The position numbers and the translations under genes are program-made. Below the pieces are notes generated by a model. That model had not been told where the DNA came from. It made no database searches and was given only the letters and a program-made list of their open reading frames with translations. From Phytophthora colocasiae (taxonomy: Eukaryota > Oomycota > Peronosporomycetes > Peronosporales > Peronosporaceae): a stretch of DNA of 64,000 nucleotides. Positions within the stretch are counted from its first letter, which is position 1. Each line of letters opens with the position of its first letter. The DNA lies in assembly GCA_018806915.1 (NCBI GenBank), contig JAGKQI010000101.1, positions 1,302,001-1,366,000 of the forward strand, in the 5' to 3' direction. Below, in pieces: positions 51,105-60,811 of the stretch.

Positions 51105-51475
51105 AGAAGTTCCTAATCTCTATCGTTTTAGAGTATACTTAACTCAAGATATTTGGTCCAGTGGTAACCTACGGTTTGAGTATATCAAAACAAATACGAC
51201 TCGTTATTAGCGTTAGCCTCAGGAATAAATTCAAGCCCACAGCCTCCAGTTCTTTTATAGTTAGACATCTAATGAAAATCTCTCTGAGGGAATGAACTCT
51301 ATATATGCTTGTAAGACTAGCAGATACTTCTCTACGACAGTGTACATATTGACATATCAGTAAATGCGCCCTTAGTGAGTGCTCACTCTAAAATATACCA
51401 CTGGACCAAATATCTTGAGTTAAGTATACTCTAAAACGATAAGATAGAGATTAGGAAAAATACTTCTTCGATCCT
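51105..51475. repeat. Element with about 65-bp inverted ends
   Basis: 51105-51170 and 51395-51470 are inverted copies: TCTAATCTC-like ends, TTTTAGAGTATACTTAACTC and GGTCCAGTGGTA on one side, their complement on the other. A third copy lies at 39465-39535. It could be a short TIR element or nested ends. Confidence 0.6.
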
Positions 51476-51499
51476 CGGACGAAGTCGTCGTGATACCAG

Positions 51500-51850
51500 G
51501 CTGCTGCGGCATTTCATCCAAGTCGCGCTTTCTCCTCGCTCTTCGAGAAGATATCCACAAAGTCCAGGTCCCGAGCACGGTTATTGCCCACAGCTCCGAT
51601 CACCTCCAACATTCACGTCGCAGGGTTCTGCTTCAGCGGGCACGGCTTCACATTCGGAACGGACTCCAGATACTTCGCCAGCTTCTGGCATCTCCCACAA
51701 TTCACTAACGAACACTGACTGCCCGCCACGCTTCAACAGGATCAGGTGGTCGAACAGGAAGAACCATCCGACGAAGTCTGGTGGAATGTGCATACAATGG
51801 TACGACCGCTGTCAGCCACCTTGCGCACGCCGTCCATGACTGTGTATTTT
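51500..51850 (-). pseudogene. PDR-type ABC transporter fragment, end of a nucleotide-binding domain
   Basis: The minus strand reads FFLFDHLILLKRGGQSVFVS followed by remnants of the PDR linker. This is the usual text after the H-loop in PDR exporters. The copy is short and broken. Confidence 0.7.
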
Positions 51851-51859
51851 CAAGTGTGA

Positions 51860-52180
51860 TATCTATTCGCTCAAATAGCTCATTGTGATAAGGTATCCCT
51901 GTTCGGTGTGGCTATCATCTGCGGTCTGTCGTTCGTGAGCGTGGATTACCATTACAGTGGCCCGGTTGGCGGCGTGGGTCTGGTGTTCGTCGACCCTGGC
52001 TATGACTAGTTTCATGGACAAGCTGCCCGTGTTCTCGACGAATTGTTCTGCATTCTACCGCGAGCGTGCTTCCCAGACGTACAACTCGCTCTGGTACATC
52101 GTGGCTACGACTGTGGTGGAGATCCCGTACGTGTTCGGCCAGTCGCTGCTTTTCATCGTGATTTTCTACCCGATGGTGGG
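51860..52180 (+). pseudogene. PDR-type ABC transporter fragment, second membrane domain
   Basis: The plus strand reads FYRERASQTYNSLWYIVATT and VEIPYVFGQSLLFIVIFYPM, a hallmark stretch in the second membrane domain of PDR exporters. It points the other way from the fragment just before it, so the locus has been rearranged. Confidence 0.8.
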
Positions 52181-52592
52181 CTTCAGGGCTTCGCGGCGGC
52201 GGTGCTGCAATCAGTCTTGCTTAGCAGAATCACTGAATGCATTCTCAAGTGATCTGGATGCACGCGCTTGCTGCTCTCGTTTCTTTTTCTGCAACAATCT
52301 GAGTTCCTTGAGTTTGTACAATGCCGAAACTAACCGAATGTTTCCTTTAGCAGAAAACAGTTCATTCGGGAAATAGAATCTATGAAATTTCTGCCAGCAC
52401 GTGAGATCAACATCAGGGCACATGAGGCCTTCGGCTTGTCACAATAAACACCACGACATAAGCCATTGTGCTTCCCACGAAATCTGTCTTCTCGGTCGGC
52501 CATCGATCTTCTTTAACGACAAACGACATCCTCTGCGCTTTCGGCCGCAATTTTGGAAAACTTGACGCGATGCTACCGCTGTGCAATCCTTT
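52181..52592. other. Spacer, no gene seen
   Basis: Short frames only; it separates the PDR debris from the piggyBac remnant. Confidence 0.3.
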
Positions 52593-55531
52593 TCAGGCTG
52601 TAATCCGTCTTAGTAGACACGAATAGGTCTCTTGGGCTAGTGTGGTTTCAGCGTCTTCCACGTCGTTTCTCAAACATGTAGCCTCAAACGCCATTCTACT
52701 GTCACTAGGAGCGTCCACCCACCGTCCAGAAATTAGCTCAGATGCAAGTTCAATTACAAACTTCCTGTGGGGATCACGTTGCTTCGATACATCAAGCACG
52801 CAACGGCGAGTGAGATAAGCATTTGATCTTGCTACATCGAGCAGCGCTAATGCCAACTTTTTGTGCCACTTTTTGTAGGAATGACCATCGGCTAGAGAGA
52901 ATCGGGCACGAATTTGATCAAGCCGATCCACGCCCTGCATGAATTGGTTGTAGTTTTTCACAGAAACAGGAGCTGAGAACGATTGGGCTGTGGCTCAGCG
53001 GCGTTCGACGTGTCCAATGCCAGATCCATCGGCATTAGATACAATCTGAACCACATTACCGTCACACCGAAGCGGCAACCATACCGTGTTCGGCAGAAAC
53101 CCTTTGCCGGAAATCACCACGAGACAGTGATTCTTGTCCAGCATTGTGTGACGTGGAAAATGTTTACTTGTTCCACGTACTGTGCCGCGTCCATAAAGCC
53201 CCCGCAAACGCAATGCTTGTAGCAGTTGAACGGACGTATAATAGTTATCCGTGTTCAGTATGCGGTTTGATCCATAGATTGGCCGAGCCACCTCAAGTAC
53301 AAGACTGCACGAATGGCCGAGACCTTTTCTGTAATCCATTGCTGCCGCAGCTGCATTGCCTCATCAGCCGAAACCACCCCATCAGGTCAGTCAACGATAT
53401 CACTATTGCAATGTAATCTGTAATTGATTGCCACCCATGTTGTTGCTGCACAACACAACATGTATAATCGAAAGTGATATTTACCAGTCGGCTTCATAGG
53501 GTTATACACGATCATGTGACGGCCGAACTTGGAACGACAGGCTATGCTGGACTCGTCCAGCGCCACGTTACGACCAATATCAATGTACCGACCGCCGGTA
53601 CATTTCAACAAATTCAGTAACGGGCGGATACGAGGCTGCGGGATCGCTGTTAGCTGGAGCGGTGCTGCAACGAAACAAAAGCATTTGCGGATTAACTTGG
53701 AAGCGTCTCAATGACATGATCATCTCAAGTCCAGACGAATTTCCTTTTCCACAATCATGTCTTCTGGTTGAATGCCCCAATAATTTGCGTACTGCCCTTG
53801 TCATTGATGCTCATGTAGAAAAGAATCCCAACAAACTTCAGTAGTTCGGTCAATGTTACGGCAGGCTGCAGCTTCACACCTTTCACAACTCCATAGGCAT
53901 TGGTTTCGTTCACAACCTGACGCCAAAAATACAACAGGATGTAGGCAAGAAAACTTGATGAGGCTGAATGTGTGAAGAGCCGAATGCTATCCGACCTCAC
54001 GCGAGTGTTTGTTGAGCCGTCACTGGCTGTAGAGATCTGTTGGGGCTTTCAGCTCCAGTCTAGTCAAATTTCATACTTTTCACAGCTTCCACCTCACCTA
54101 AGCTTGCCGGTATAGGTCTTTCAAGGTCAAATTCATCCCGATTCTCCATTTCAACGAGATCCTCATTGTAGCATCCGAAGGAGGGCTCATTTTCTGGAAC
54201 AGTAGTCAATGCATTCCAAGTCGGCTTTGCTGAGGTTCGCGTAAGAAGCCGGTAATTCTCAATGCCACGTTGAACAACGCCATTTCGACCAAGTGAACTT
54301 GATTCTGAAACATGCTGTCCAGCCATCGAATTTCATACAGAACAGTCTTCTTTTTCGCGGTTCGCTTACAAACACGGCCAACTAAATACGAATTGCCCAC
54401 TTGGGTTAAGACTGGCTTCAATATCTTCGTTACCATCCACTGTTCTTTGGTAGGCGTAAAAGCAACCAAACTGTCCACATACAACTCCGAAGTGACCTCT
54501 GCTTGATTTGAGTGTTCGCTGTCCCCAATGATTTGTCCCGCTTCCGGAGCAACAATATCATCTCTTTCTCCACACGCTACACCACATTGAACTCTTCCAT
54601 GCCCAGCCATCCCTGCCCCTTCAAGTATACGATCACCGGGTTCTTCACCACATTCTGAAACCACTTCTACTTGATCATCAAGCTCAAATTCTTCTTCTCC
54701 GCCTGTATGAACATCGTGTAATTCTTCACGACCAGAACCATTTTGATCATCACCAGAATTGATTTGGGCTGCCCTAAATTCAACACCACCGTCTTCTTCT
54801 CCCACATCGCCATCATGGCGGCCGACTAGAATAGGCTTACGTGTGCCACTGCATAATGCTTCGATGTGGCGGGATTCCACTTCATGGTCATTTTGGAAAT
54901 TATCTTCTCCAACATCTTCCACGTAATCAACCTCTGCTTGCACGGCTTCGCCTTGGTCTTCTTCATGACGACGGGTATGAACCTCGACCTCCAACATCAC
55001 CGAGGATTCCGGTTTCGCAATTGGTGACAGTCTTACACCAGCGTCGGTGCCACCATCATCGATTCTCTTGTTTTGAATTACGTCACTGTCCAATTGCCCA
55101 AACTCCGAAGCGGTTTGGAAACGAGAACCGGTCGGCAAACCGTCACAATGCCACCTTTGACTTGAATAGCTGGATCATTGGAGACTGCTATAGTACATCA
55201 CTAAAGCATCTTCGCCAGGAAATAGTCCTGACCTTCAACACCGTCTGGGTCTTGACCAGGCTTCACGTAGTGGTATCTGGTATCAGGGCTGCTTCGGCGA
55301 GGAGGTTTCGATTTCCATCCGTCTTTGCGTAGAATCCTCCATATCTCTTTAAACAAGGTAGTATCTGCGAACAAAATGGCTTAGAACGGAACATTGTATT
55401 GGTGCTAGTAGCACACACGTCAGCATACCTCGAGCAGCAGTCTGTTTACACTCCGTTCCAGCCCGAGATGGCAAACACCGACGCTTAGACACTTTAGAGC
55501 TGCTCGATTTGCTCCGCTTTCTTGGTGCCAT
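52593..55531 (-). pseudogene. piggyBac-type transposase, frameshifted
   Basis: Starting MAPRKRSKSSSSKVSKRRCL at 55531, probably with one intron (GTATGC at about 55430), the gene passes through a piece KEIWRILRKDGWKSKPPRRS, an acidic middle (54206-55138) and then the catalytic domain in several frames. The three catalytic aspartates are all visible: VALDESSIACRSKFGRHM (near 53550), LNTDNYYTSVQLL (near 53240) and MQGVDRLDQIRARF (near 52920). At least three frame changes separate them, so this copy cannot work. TTAA target sites were not identified with confidence. Confidence 0.85.
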
Positions 55532-55994
55532 TGCTCTCTGCACGTCTTTTCGAAGTGATAAGGTTTACTAAATGATCCATAGAATCTGGCAGCTCAGCTG
55601 CGTGGATGGAACATTAGGCATGTACCTACCATGTAAGATATCGTAGATCCTACTCATATGCAACCCATCTCACCGTAAGGTATCAGCCAATCCGATGAAA
55701 CTAGTGCCCCTTCGAGCTAATAAAGTTTTTGTTTTATCCAATCGCAAGACACGTTTTGGGGGGACAGAAGGTAGCGTTTTGCTACCTTTCGTTTTGTATC
55801 CATCATGGCTGTCGGTGACTGCTTGAAATGGCTACACATCGAAGGTAGCGTTTCGCTACCTTCTATTTTGAAATATCTTGACTTTGTATAGTATACAAAG
55901 TAGCTGTGTTCGCGAAAGGGGTAATTCTTCTACGAATTGTGTGTGCTACTCAAAAGCTATGTAAAAAAACAAAAAGTGAACAAAAAAGAGGTGT
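55532..55994. other. Spacer holding two hairpin repeats
   Basis: No gene. It contains the hairpins at 55767-55863 and A-rich sequence near 55960. Confidence 0.4.
55767..55863. repeat. Two hairpins with GAAGGTAGC stem (copies 2 and 3)
   Basis: Copies at 55767-55789 (one terminal mismatch) and 55841-55863 (perfect), 74 bp apart, same stem as at 37066-37088. Confidence 0.9.
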
Positions 55995-56715
55995 TTATTT
56001 TTGGTAGATTGTTATGCGTCGAACGAACTGGAGTCCTGTAATCCAGGTGCCATACGCGAGAAGCGAGGTGGGCCCTGCAGTGTCCGTGTCCTCCGCAAAT
56101 CTGCCCCCATTGTTGCCGACGTGGAGACAGAAGCAGTGCGAGATGCGCATGCTGTTGAAGGCGGCGCACAGGTACGTACCCGTCTCAAGTCGCATAGTAT
56201 TTAGCACTTCAAGAGCTGTTTTGCCTTTTACTCCTCCTCTGACCATGTTTTGTTCAAACATTTTTGTCTGTATTTGACAGGTCAGGTTTTCCGGACGGGC
56301 GTTCTCCTGGACGACAAAGCGGCGAAGCTGTTTCCAGGTAATTCCGCGCGGCTCGGTAGCAGAGGTTGATCGGTACTCACGCACTCTGTCCATGTCGAAC
56401 CACGCAGGAATTCCGAGCGCACTCACGGCAATCCGCAGGGCGTCGAAAGCGCAGGTACCGGCCGGAGACGCGCCGAAAAACATTGTTGCGTTTTTTGCTT
56501 TTAAAAACGCCCAAAAGGTACGTTCTGTGGACGCTTTCCAGTCGTCAACCATTTGGATGGCGTCCCCGAAGCCGTCTTGTATTAACTTGTACCGTGGCTC
56601 CCAGGTGTCGTCGTAGCGGGTACCGTCGGCGGCATCTCGCCACATGACCTTGTAACGGAATCCGCGGCCCGCAGTAACCCTGTCTACCACTGCGTATACC
56701 GCCCATTCACGCTCA
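55995..56715 (-). CDS. Chromodomain plus cysteine-peptidase-like protein, last exon
   Basis: From an acceptor site (TATTAG at about 56716-56721) the frame is open for about 240 residues. It begins EREWAVYAVVDRVTAGRGF with a chromodomain (FRYKVMWRD, YDDTWEPRYKL), then WKASTERTFWAFLKAKN, and a region with AGTCAFDALRIAVSALGIP, RISHCFCLHVG and FAEDTD: Cys, His and Asp in papain-like order, as in the copy at 47542-48365. Start exon(s) upstream (56720-57020) are not clear. Cell role unknown; a chromodomain suggests binding to methylated chromatin. Confidence 0.5.
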
Positions 56716-57089
56716 CTAATATTTTGTTTTTTGTTTTGTTTTTTTTAGTGGCATTAATGACGGCGGTGGCAGCGATGAGAGGACTGGTGGTGACGGTAGT
56801 GACAGCGATGAGAGGACTGGCGGTGACGGCAAGGTATGTGGCGAAGACGGGATCACGGGTGACGGACGTGGCGACGAAACCGGAAGGCGGAACGGCGGGC
56901 CGTCCCACATCTTGACCCTACTGCCAGGCCGTTGGCACGACCAGACGGCGAGCAGGGGCTTGAAGCGGGATGGCCACAGTCGTTTGGCAGTGGTTGATTG
57001 CTTGCGTGGTACGCATACCATGTCGTGCTGCTGCTGACGGTGTACTTGGAGTTGTTGTTTGTGGATGTTTTGATTTATGATGTTAGGTT
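56716..57089. other. Upstream flank with a short tandem duplication
   Basis: The unit AGCGATGAGAGGACTGG occurs at about 56771 and 56803. A minus-strand frame (56716-57021) is Pro/Ser-rich and may be an upstream exon of the chromodomain gene, but it has no clear donor site. Confidence 0.3.
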
Positions 57090-58094
57090 CTAACTGTGGT
57101 GGTTGTTGTGGAATAGATTAACATTGGCAGCTAGCACGTGTACCTCGACAGGTGTCGCTATCTTTACCGTAGTTGAATCTAACAACATGCGGTACGAGAT
57201 GCATGGATAGTAAAAACCGCTGCAATCTCGTATACGTGTATGGGTAACAATGTGCAAAGTACACAACAAGAGGTTTGTCGTCGAGTGTGCTTGGAGGTAG
57301 ACTCGAGCGCGTGTTTGGTTTGGGAGACGAAGAAACTTGAACTGGAAACTCGTACACGAAGGAAAGCGTGTAATAATTCCGAACTTTACTCGTGGCGGTC
57401 GATTTCTTGATAGAACGGGTGCCACTAACTGGGCAGCGGGCTCAGTCTCGGTGACTGTTACTAGCTTGACTTCTTTCGGCGGAGTTATCTGTTTGTCTCC
57501 TTTTTCCTCCTCCTCTGTATCTCCTGAAGGATCCGATTCCGAGCCCACAGATTCATCTTCAGTATTATCCTGAAAATTATCCGGAAGTGCTGCCTCAATT
57601 TCTCTAATCAGATCTTCGTGATCTAACAGTGACATCATCGACATGTCTTCGCCAGTAAATAGTTCATCGAATTCGGACGGCAGAACAGGGTCGAGGAGAG
57701 GCGGTGCTGGACGTTGCGGCTGGGCCCAAGATGTTATTTCTTGTTCCTCTGGTAGAGTCGAAGGTAGCTGAGTAGCTTGAAGCGGTGCCAGTCGGATTTT
57801 ACAGTTGCTAGCGAGATCACTAGCAGTAGTTGTCGGTCCGAAGCACTTTAGTGGTATTGATGGGTCATTCGAAACCTGTCGTTGGGAGCTCGCTAATTCA
57901 TCTTGCCCAGTTCTCGATCGGGTCGGTGTACCAGGTACTTTTGTGGACAGAGACATCACCACATTACCGATACGCTGTATTGCGACCACTTGTGAAAACG
58001 GAAGCAAAGCGTGGCAGAATTGCAGCCCAGCAGCATGGAGATCAGCCGGTACAAAATGACCAAGAGAATGATTTTGCTGCCCTGTGAGATCCAA
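57090..58094 (-). CDS. Hypothetical acidic protein, start unclear
   Basis: The open frame covers about 334 residues without an ATG at its start; an acceptor-like CTACAG near 58126 suggests an upstream exon, or translation starts at an internal Met. It contains LGHFVPADLHAAGLQFCHAL, an acidic middle (ESVGSESDPSGDTEEEEKGD) and a C-terminal part of less natural composition. No domain recognised; the acidic Ser-rich centre would fit a transcription regulator. The last 90 residues may not be coding. Confidence 0.4.
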   Translation of the reverse strand: MDLTGQQNHSLGHFVPADLHAAGLQFCHALLPFSQVVAIQRIGNVVMSLSTKVPGTPTRSRTGQDELASSQRQVSNDPSIPLKCFGPTTTASDLASNCKIRLAPLQATQLPSTLPEEQEITSWAQPQRPAPPLLDPVLPSEFDELFTGEDMSMMSLLDHEDLIREIEAALPDNFQDNTEDESVGSESDPSGDTEEEEKGDKQITPPKEVKLVTVTETEPAAQLVAPVLSRNRPPRVKFGIITRFPSCTSFQFKFLRLPNQTRARVYLQAHSTTNLLLCTLHIVTHTRIRDCSGFYYPCISYRMLLDSTTVKIATPVEVHVLAANVNLFHNNHHS

Positions 58095-58304
58095 TTCGAC
58101 GCGGCCACGGCTGCTTGATGTGGTCTGCTGTAGTGGGTTTTAAAATCAAGAGAAGAACGCGCTTGAAAAGGGATAATTATTCACCACCTAGTTCTTGCTA
58201 CTAGGATAAAATATACCATTGTACATGAAAACTACGACGTCACGAGTTCACGGCAGCCTTGTCGTTTGCTTGCTTCTGTTTCTGTGCTGATTTGGGCATC
58301 GGGC

Positions 58305-60152
58305 TTACACCTTGAGACCGTGGAAACTCCAGACCTCGACAGCCTCACAGCGGAAGTTCTGGTAGTCAACTAGTGGTGGCGAGTCGAAAGTGCTGCAGGG
58401 ATGCGTGAAGCCGCGTCTGTCATCGAGCTGGAGGCACAAAGCGATGCCCTTACTGCCACCACCAACGAAGATAGAATCGCGTCGGGTGTACATGAACGAA
58501 CTGTCGATCCCAGACCACATGTAAGCCTGCATCTGCGGACTAAGCGAGAAGACAAATGTCCGTCCATTGCCGAAGAATATCTTCGAGCGCTTCCATGATG
58601 CTGGACAGAAAGCACCAAAGATATTCTCGTGCTCGTCCTGCACCACCAAAATGGTCGGACCCTTGTTCTCGAGGCGATCAAAGAAGCTCAGAAAGTTCCA
58701 GCCGTGCACTCGCGTGGTGAAGATCAGTTCCATTTGGTTGCACGTCAGGTAGTTTGGCAAATTCTTCCATAAGAACTGCATGTGCTTCTCCGTCAAGAAC
58801 GCTGACTGGTGGCCTACCAGTGGTCTTCCTCCAGTTGGGCTTTCACCACCAGCCCACAACTTGAACTGGTCCAAAGCGCCAATCTTTGCTGCGAAGGCTC
58901 TGAACTCACTTGCGCGTTCTTCGTTCTCGTTACTAGGCGAAGGTTTTTTCGGCGACAAGGCAGCAGTTTCAGGTTCAATGAAGCTCTGCGAGACGAGAAG
59001 TCCCGACTCGTTGATCTTCTTGGGCTCATGCTTTGGCGCTTTCTTCTTGTACTCTGGGGTTGGTGGGAACATGGCGCTCGCGATAGACTGGGATGAAAGT
59101 TCTTTTCTCTTTGCCTGGAAGAACGTGGCCAGGTAGGCTCGGTACGCCACTGGTCGACGGAAGCGCAGAGTGACCGGTGCCTGCAGCTCGGTAATGGCGT
59201 CAATAACGTCGTCAGATGACAGGCGCGACATGGATGAATAACCATTGACAGCCATGATCACATCTCCCACTTGCACTGTAGGTGCGTGGTGCTTAGGGTC
59301 GTACACTTCCACTGAGCCATAGAGCCTAGTGGACGGTGCCAGCGACAAATGTAGTGGGGTCTCGTTGAACGTCACGTCAAACTCTCCTAGTTCCGATAGA
59401 CTCGGTCCTGCAGCTTCCTTGTCTTCCAATCCACCAACGGCAGTGTCGATCTCCCGGATCTCCAAAGCTCCAGCAATTCCAGCGGGAGGGGCTTCATGGA
59501 TCGTGTGGATATCTCGACTCACTAAGCCTTGAGCTAGTCGTCGAGCCTTCTCACTCTTGGCTGATTTGGCATTGAGAGCCAAGTCGTGTTCCAACGAACG
59601 TCGCCATTGCATGGACGAAGCTCTGGCCACCACTTTATTGGGGAAATGGTGAAAATGGTAGTCAATTGAAGATGGATACATCGCAGTAGACATAGCTCTC
59701 GAGTCGAGAGAGCCGTAGACGTCTGGGTTCCGCAACGTCATGACGATGGGGCACGAGCACTGTCGTAGGTACGCCGCGAGTTTCGCGCGCGGTAGCTGCG
59801 CCTTACGACAGCTGAAGTTAATGGCAATAAGCACGTCACCCTTAGTGATACCTGTCTTGTCCTGCAGTTCCTCATCCTTGAGGACCAGAGGTGCATCGTC
59901 TCCTTCAGTTTCTTGCACAGAACTCACTTCCCAAGATCCGTAGAGCTGCGAGCTGGGCACGAGCCCCACACCCAGCGGTTTGCGGCGGAAGCAGACATTG
60001 TACTCGCCCTCGAAGTTCTTCGGGGTGTACGTGGGCTCGATGTCCGGGTCGTTCACGTCCCAGCTGCGACGTGGTTTGCGGTGAACGTTGGGCGGCGTGG
60101 GCGTCCGCTGTTCGTCGAAGATGGCGCGCACGAGGCTGCGCACAGTCATCAT
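58305..60152 (-). CDS. PDZ-PDZ-TLDc protein
   Basis: Intact 615-residue frame, MMTVRSLVRAIFDEQRTPTP. Two PDZ-like units at about 48-145 (YNVCFRRKPLGVGLVPSSQL, GDVLIAINFS) and 258-350 (FDVTFNETPLHLSLAPS, VGDVIMAVNGYSSMSR) are followed by a linker and a C-terminal TLDc domain at about 445-612 (YLTCNQMELIFTTRVHGWNF, ILVVQDEHENIFGAFCPASW, DSIFVGGGSKGIALCLQL). TLDc proteins act in oxidative-stress protection and V-ATPase control. Two PDZ-like units before a TLDc domain is an unusual order. The start lies opposite the ankyrin paralogue. Confidence 0.82.
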   Translation of the reverse strand: MMTVRSLVRAIFDEQRTPTPPNVHRKPRRSWDVNDPDIEPTYTPKNFEGEYNVCFRRKPLGVGLVPSSQLYGSWEVSSVQETEGDDAPLVLKDEELQDKTGITKGDVLIAINFSCRKAQLPRAKLAAYLRQCSCPIVMTLRNPDVYGSLDSRAMSTAMYPSSIDYHFHHFPNKVVARASSMQWRRSLEHDLALNAKSAKSEKARRLAQGLVSRDIHTIHEAPPAGIAGALEIREIDTAVGGLEDKEAAGPSLSELGEFDVTFNETPLHLSLAPSTRLYGSVEVYDPKHHAPTVQVGDVIMAVNGYSSMSRLSSDDVIDAITELQAPVTLRFRRPVAYRAYLATFFQAKRKELSSQSIASAMFPPTPEYKKKAPKHEPKKINESGLLVSQSFIEPETAALSPKKPSPSNENEERASEFRAFAAKIGALDQFKLWAGGESPTGGRPLVGHQSAFLTEKHMQFLWKNLPNYLTCNQMELIFTTRVHGWNFLSFFDRLENKGPTILVVQDEHENIFGAFCPASWKRSKIFFGNGRTFVFSLSPQMQAYMWSGIDSSFMYTRRDSIFVGGGSKGIALCLQLDDRRGFTHPCSTFDSPPLVDYQNFRCEAVEVWSFHGLKV

Positions 60153-60811
60153 GATGGTGGATCGGTGGATTAATCACTAAGTGGCGATGCTTGTCTTCCT
60201 CTTTAGTAGAGCTCTTGCGCACTCGGTTCCGAATTTAGCAATGAGCGGACACTTTGCACCTGATAAAGTGACGTATCGCTTGAGGTTGCGAGAAGTGACA
60301 GGTTGTTATAAGGTTTTGCGATGGAATAAGCCAATCAGAAGGAGCGATGGTTGGTTGTAGGCGTACCATCAACACAAAACAAAGAATGTTGGCGTGGAAG
60401 ATTGCATCGCTGGAGGAAACATGACGGAGGAATGCATGTGACGTCCGTAACACGAATTGTTTTTGCAGAAGTACTTGTACGGTACCACCGGATTAAAAAT
60501 TTCCTCTAGCAATCAGCAAAAGCACAACATTCATATCGATCTTCTTTCAATCTAAACAGACAGTAGTCACAGCAAGCCTTTTAAAACCGACGTACACGCA
60601 CGCATGCGGTTTCCTACCTAACTCGGGGCAATATTTTAGCGAGTTCGAACTTACCTTATAAGGCATCCATGTCCGTACTAATTTTGTTATTTTTCCCAAC
60701 TTGAACATGGACGAGTTCATTCTGACGTCGGCGAGTGGTGTCTCCTCGACCAAATCACTTGGTTTCACTATACCATGCAGCACCGGACTGAATCCGGCGG
60801 TGTTAATGCCC
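60153..60811. other. Divergent intergenic region
   Basis: Upstream regions of the PDZ-TLDc gene (minus) and the ankyrin gene (plus). The ankyrin frame is open from 60701, but alignment with the paralogue favours Met at 60812. No other feature. Confidence 0.4.

Larger units (their letters stand above)
45193..51210. repeat. Right arm of the large inverted duplication, twice interrupted
   Basis: Arm segments are 45193-46536, 48531-48918 and about 51056-51210. The first gap is filled exactly by an LTR element with a 5-bp target duplication (46537-48530); the second (about 48919-51055) holds PI31 and other coding remnants. ACAAT occurs next to both borders of the second gap and may be a target duplication. 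Confidence 0.75.
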
